A stretch of DNA of 64,000 nucleotides from DASWLF01 sp963768765 (GTDB lineage: Bacteria > Desulfobacterota > Desulfobaccia > Desulfobaccales > 0-14-0-80-60-11): contig CAVYJK010000005.1 in assembly GCA_963768765.1 (NCBI GenBank), positions 23,921-87,920 on the forward strand, written 5' to 3'. A program made the position numbers and the translations under genes. Below are positions 63,221 to 64,000 of the stretch, one piece after another; position 1 is the stretch's first letter, and each line of letters starts with the position of its first letter. Under the pieces are notes generated by a model. It did no database searches and was not told where the DNA came from. It saw only the letters and a program-made list of their open reading frames with translations.

Positions 63221-64000
63221 TTACGGCGCCAGGGGGACCACGGTCACCCCGGGAGACGGTGTAAGCACCAGGTCCGAAGGGTTCAGGGGCGGATTCGAGA
63301 ATCAGCTCGGTGTAGGCCAGGCGGAGTTCGATCTTGGGGGCGGTGGTCTTGAGTATGAGTTTTCCCGGTAGGTCCGGGACCAGGCCGCCAAAATCAGCGA
63401 GCTGGGCCGTGAACCGGGGCTCCGGGGCGCCTCCGTACCAGACTTCCTCTTCAGGGTAGAGCCCCTGGGCCGTCACCCCCAGCCTTTCCTGGACCCCGTC
63501 GGCCCCACCCCACTCCATCAGGTACTGGGCCTTGGCCGGGTCATATTCGAAACGGGGCGGCGTCCCGCGCCCTCAGAGGCAGCTCCCCCACCAGCAGGCG
63601 CCAAGCGCTGGGGCAAGGTGACCGTGGGGGGGATGAAGGCCACCAGGTTCCGGGGAGTGGCCGGACCACAAAAGAGTTTCCCCTCCCGGGGTGACAGCAC
63701 CTGCACCTGGGAGCCGTCGGTGGCAAAGCTCAGGATGGTGCGGCCGAAAAAATCCAGGATGTCCACCCGCAGGGTGGCGGGGAGAACGCCTTTAAGGAGA
63801 GCGGTGCCGGCGTAATTCTGCCGGGGTGACAGAAAGGTGATGCGGCCTTTGGCCTGAAAAGACTGGATATGGCGGTACCGGGACTGGAGCCGGGAGAGGA
63901 GCTTCTTCCGGGGTACCCACCGCGGTGGGGGGCGGCGCCGGCGGCAGGGCCCGGCACCCGGCCAAAAGCAGCAAGGGACAGGATTACCAGCCAGGCCGGG
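63221..64000 (-). CDS. LolB/DUF4292-like outer membrane lipoprotein, multiply frameshifted, 5'-partial at window edge
   Basis: When five single-base insertions are corrected, one protein can be read: a signal peptide with LLLLAGC lipobox, SRLQSRYRHIQSFQAKGRIT, DILDFFGRTILSFATDGSQV, FEYDPAKAQYLMEWGGADGV and a tail SPGVTVVPLAP with stop at 63221-63223. The middle resembles DUF4292/LolB-like lipoproteins. The frame changes lie near 63975, 63897, 63603, 63553 and 63285. Five indels in under 800 bases exceed those of the other genes. This may be a real pseudogene, or a low-quality part of the assembly. The start is outside the window. Confidence 0.6.

Overview
The window looks like a chromosomal piece of a GC-rich, strictly anaerobic, sulfate-reducing bacterium of the Desulfobacterota (former Deltaproteobacteria). 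The main evidence is a complete dsrMKJOP membrane complex with its small ferredoxin. Molybdenum-cofactor genes, an Etf:quinone oxidoreductase of the iron-sulfur (EMO) type and CoA-dependent fatty-acid oxidation genes fit this. No rRNA, dsrAB, integrase or CRISPR array was seen. One tRNA-Pro(GGG) is present.

Layout. 1-2.3 kb: 3'-partial primase-polymerase-like gene, DUF599 membrane protein, small membrane protein. 2.5-8.85 kb: RsbRD_N-domain gene, dsrM-K-J-O-P, ferredoxin, terminator. 8.9-10.2 kb: universal stress protein and MobB on the minus strand. 10.3-14.7 kb: sensor-like lipoprotein and a Mla-type lipid transport operon (STAS-MlaE, MlaF, MlaD, PqiC-like lipoprotein). 15.2-22.7 kb: an unusual row of PqqD-like protein, radical SAM/SPASM enzyme, a giant FecR-TPR-beta-barrel protein and a CHASE2 adenylate cyclase. 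22.8-42.2 kb: a CoA catabolic island with a phasin-like protein, a 4-hydroxybutyryl-CoA dehydratase-like enzyme, 3-hydroxyacyl-CoA dehydrogenase, two class III CoA-transferases, an unknown polytopic membrane protein, fused isobutyryl-CoA mutase, acyl-CoA dehydrogenase, enoyl-CoA hydratase, EtfBA and the EMO-type oxidoreductase. 42.3-57.3 kb: an Nramp-like transporter, APS kinase plus sulfotransferase, and a set of surface glycan/lipid genes. 57.7-64 kb: tRNA-Pro, EF-G-like GTPase, MOSC and MogA, a Mut7-C protein and a damaged LolB-like lipoprotein gene.

How the parts may work together: the CoA island can be read as a route that activates a four-carbon or branched acid by CoA transfer, isomerises isobutyryl-CoA to butyryl-CoA, and oxidises it through crotonyl-CoA. 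Electrons would pass from acyl-CoA dehydrogenase to EtfAB, to the EMO protein, to menaquinone, and finally to DsrMKJOP and sulfite reduction. The APS kinase diverts APS from respiration into PAPS for the adjacent sulfotransferase.

Two cautions. At least nine genes (DUF599, dsrM, dsrK, CoA-transferase II, etfB, etfA, the EF-G-like gene, the Mut7-C gene and the LolB-like gene) are split by single-base indels, nearly all insertions. In housekeeping genes this points to assembly or sequencing error rather than gene decay; coordinates given for these genes span both reading frames. Several families of short palindromic or MITE-like repeats fill the intergenic spaces, two of them abutting stop codons.
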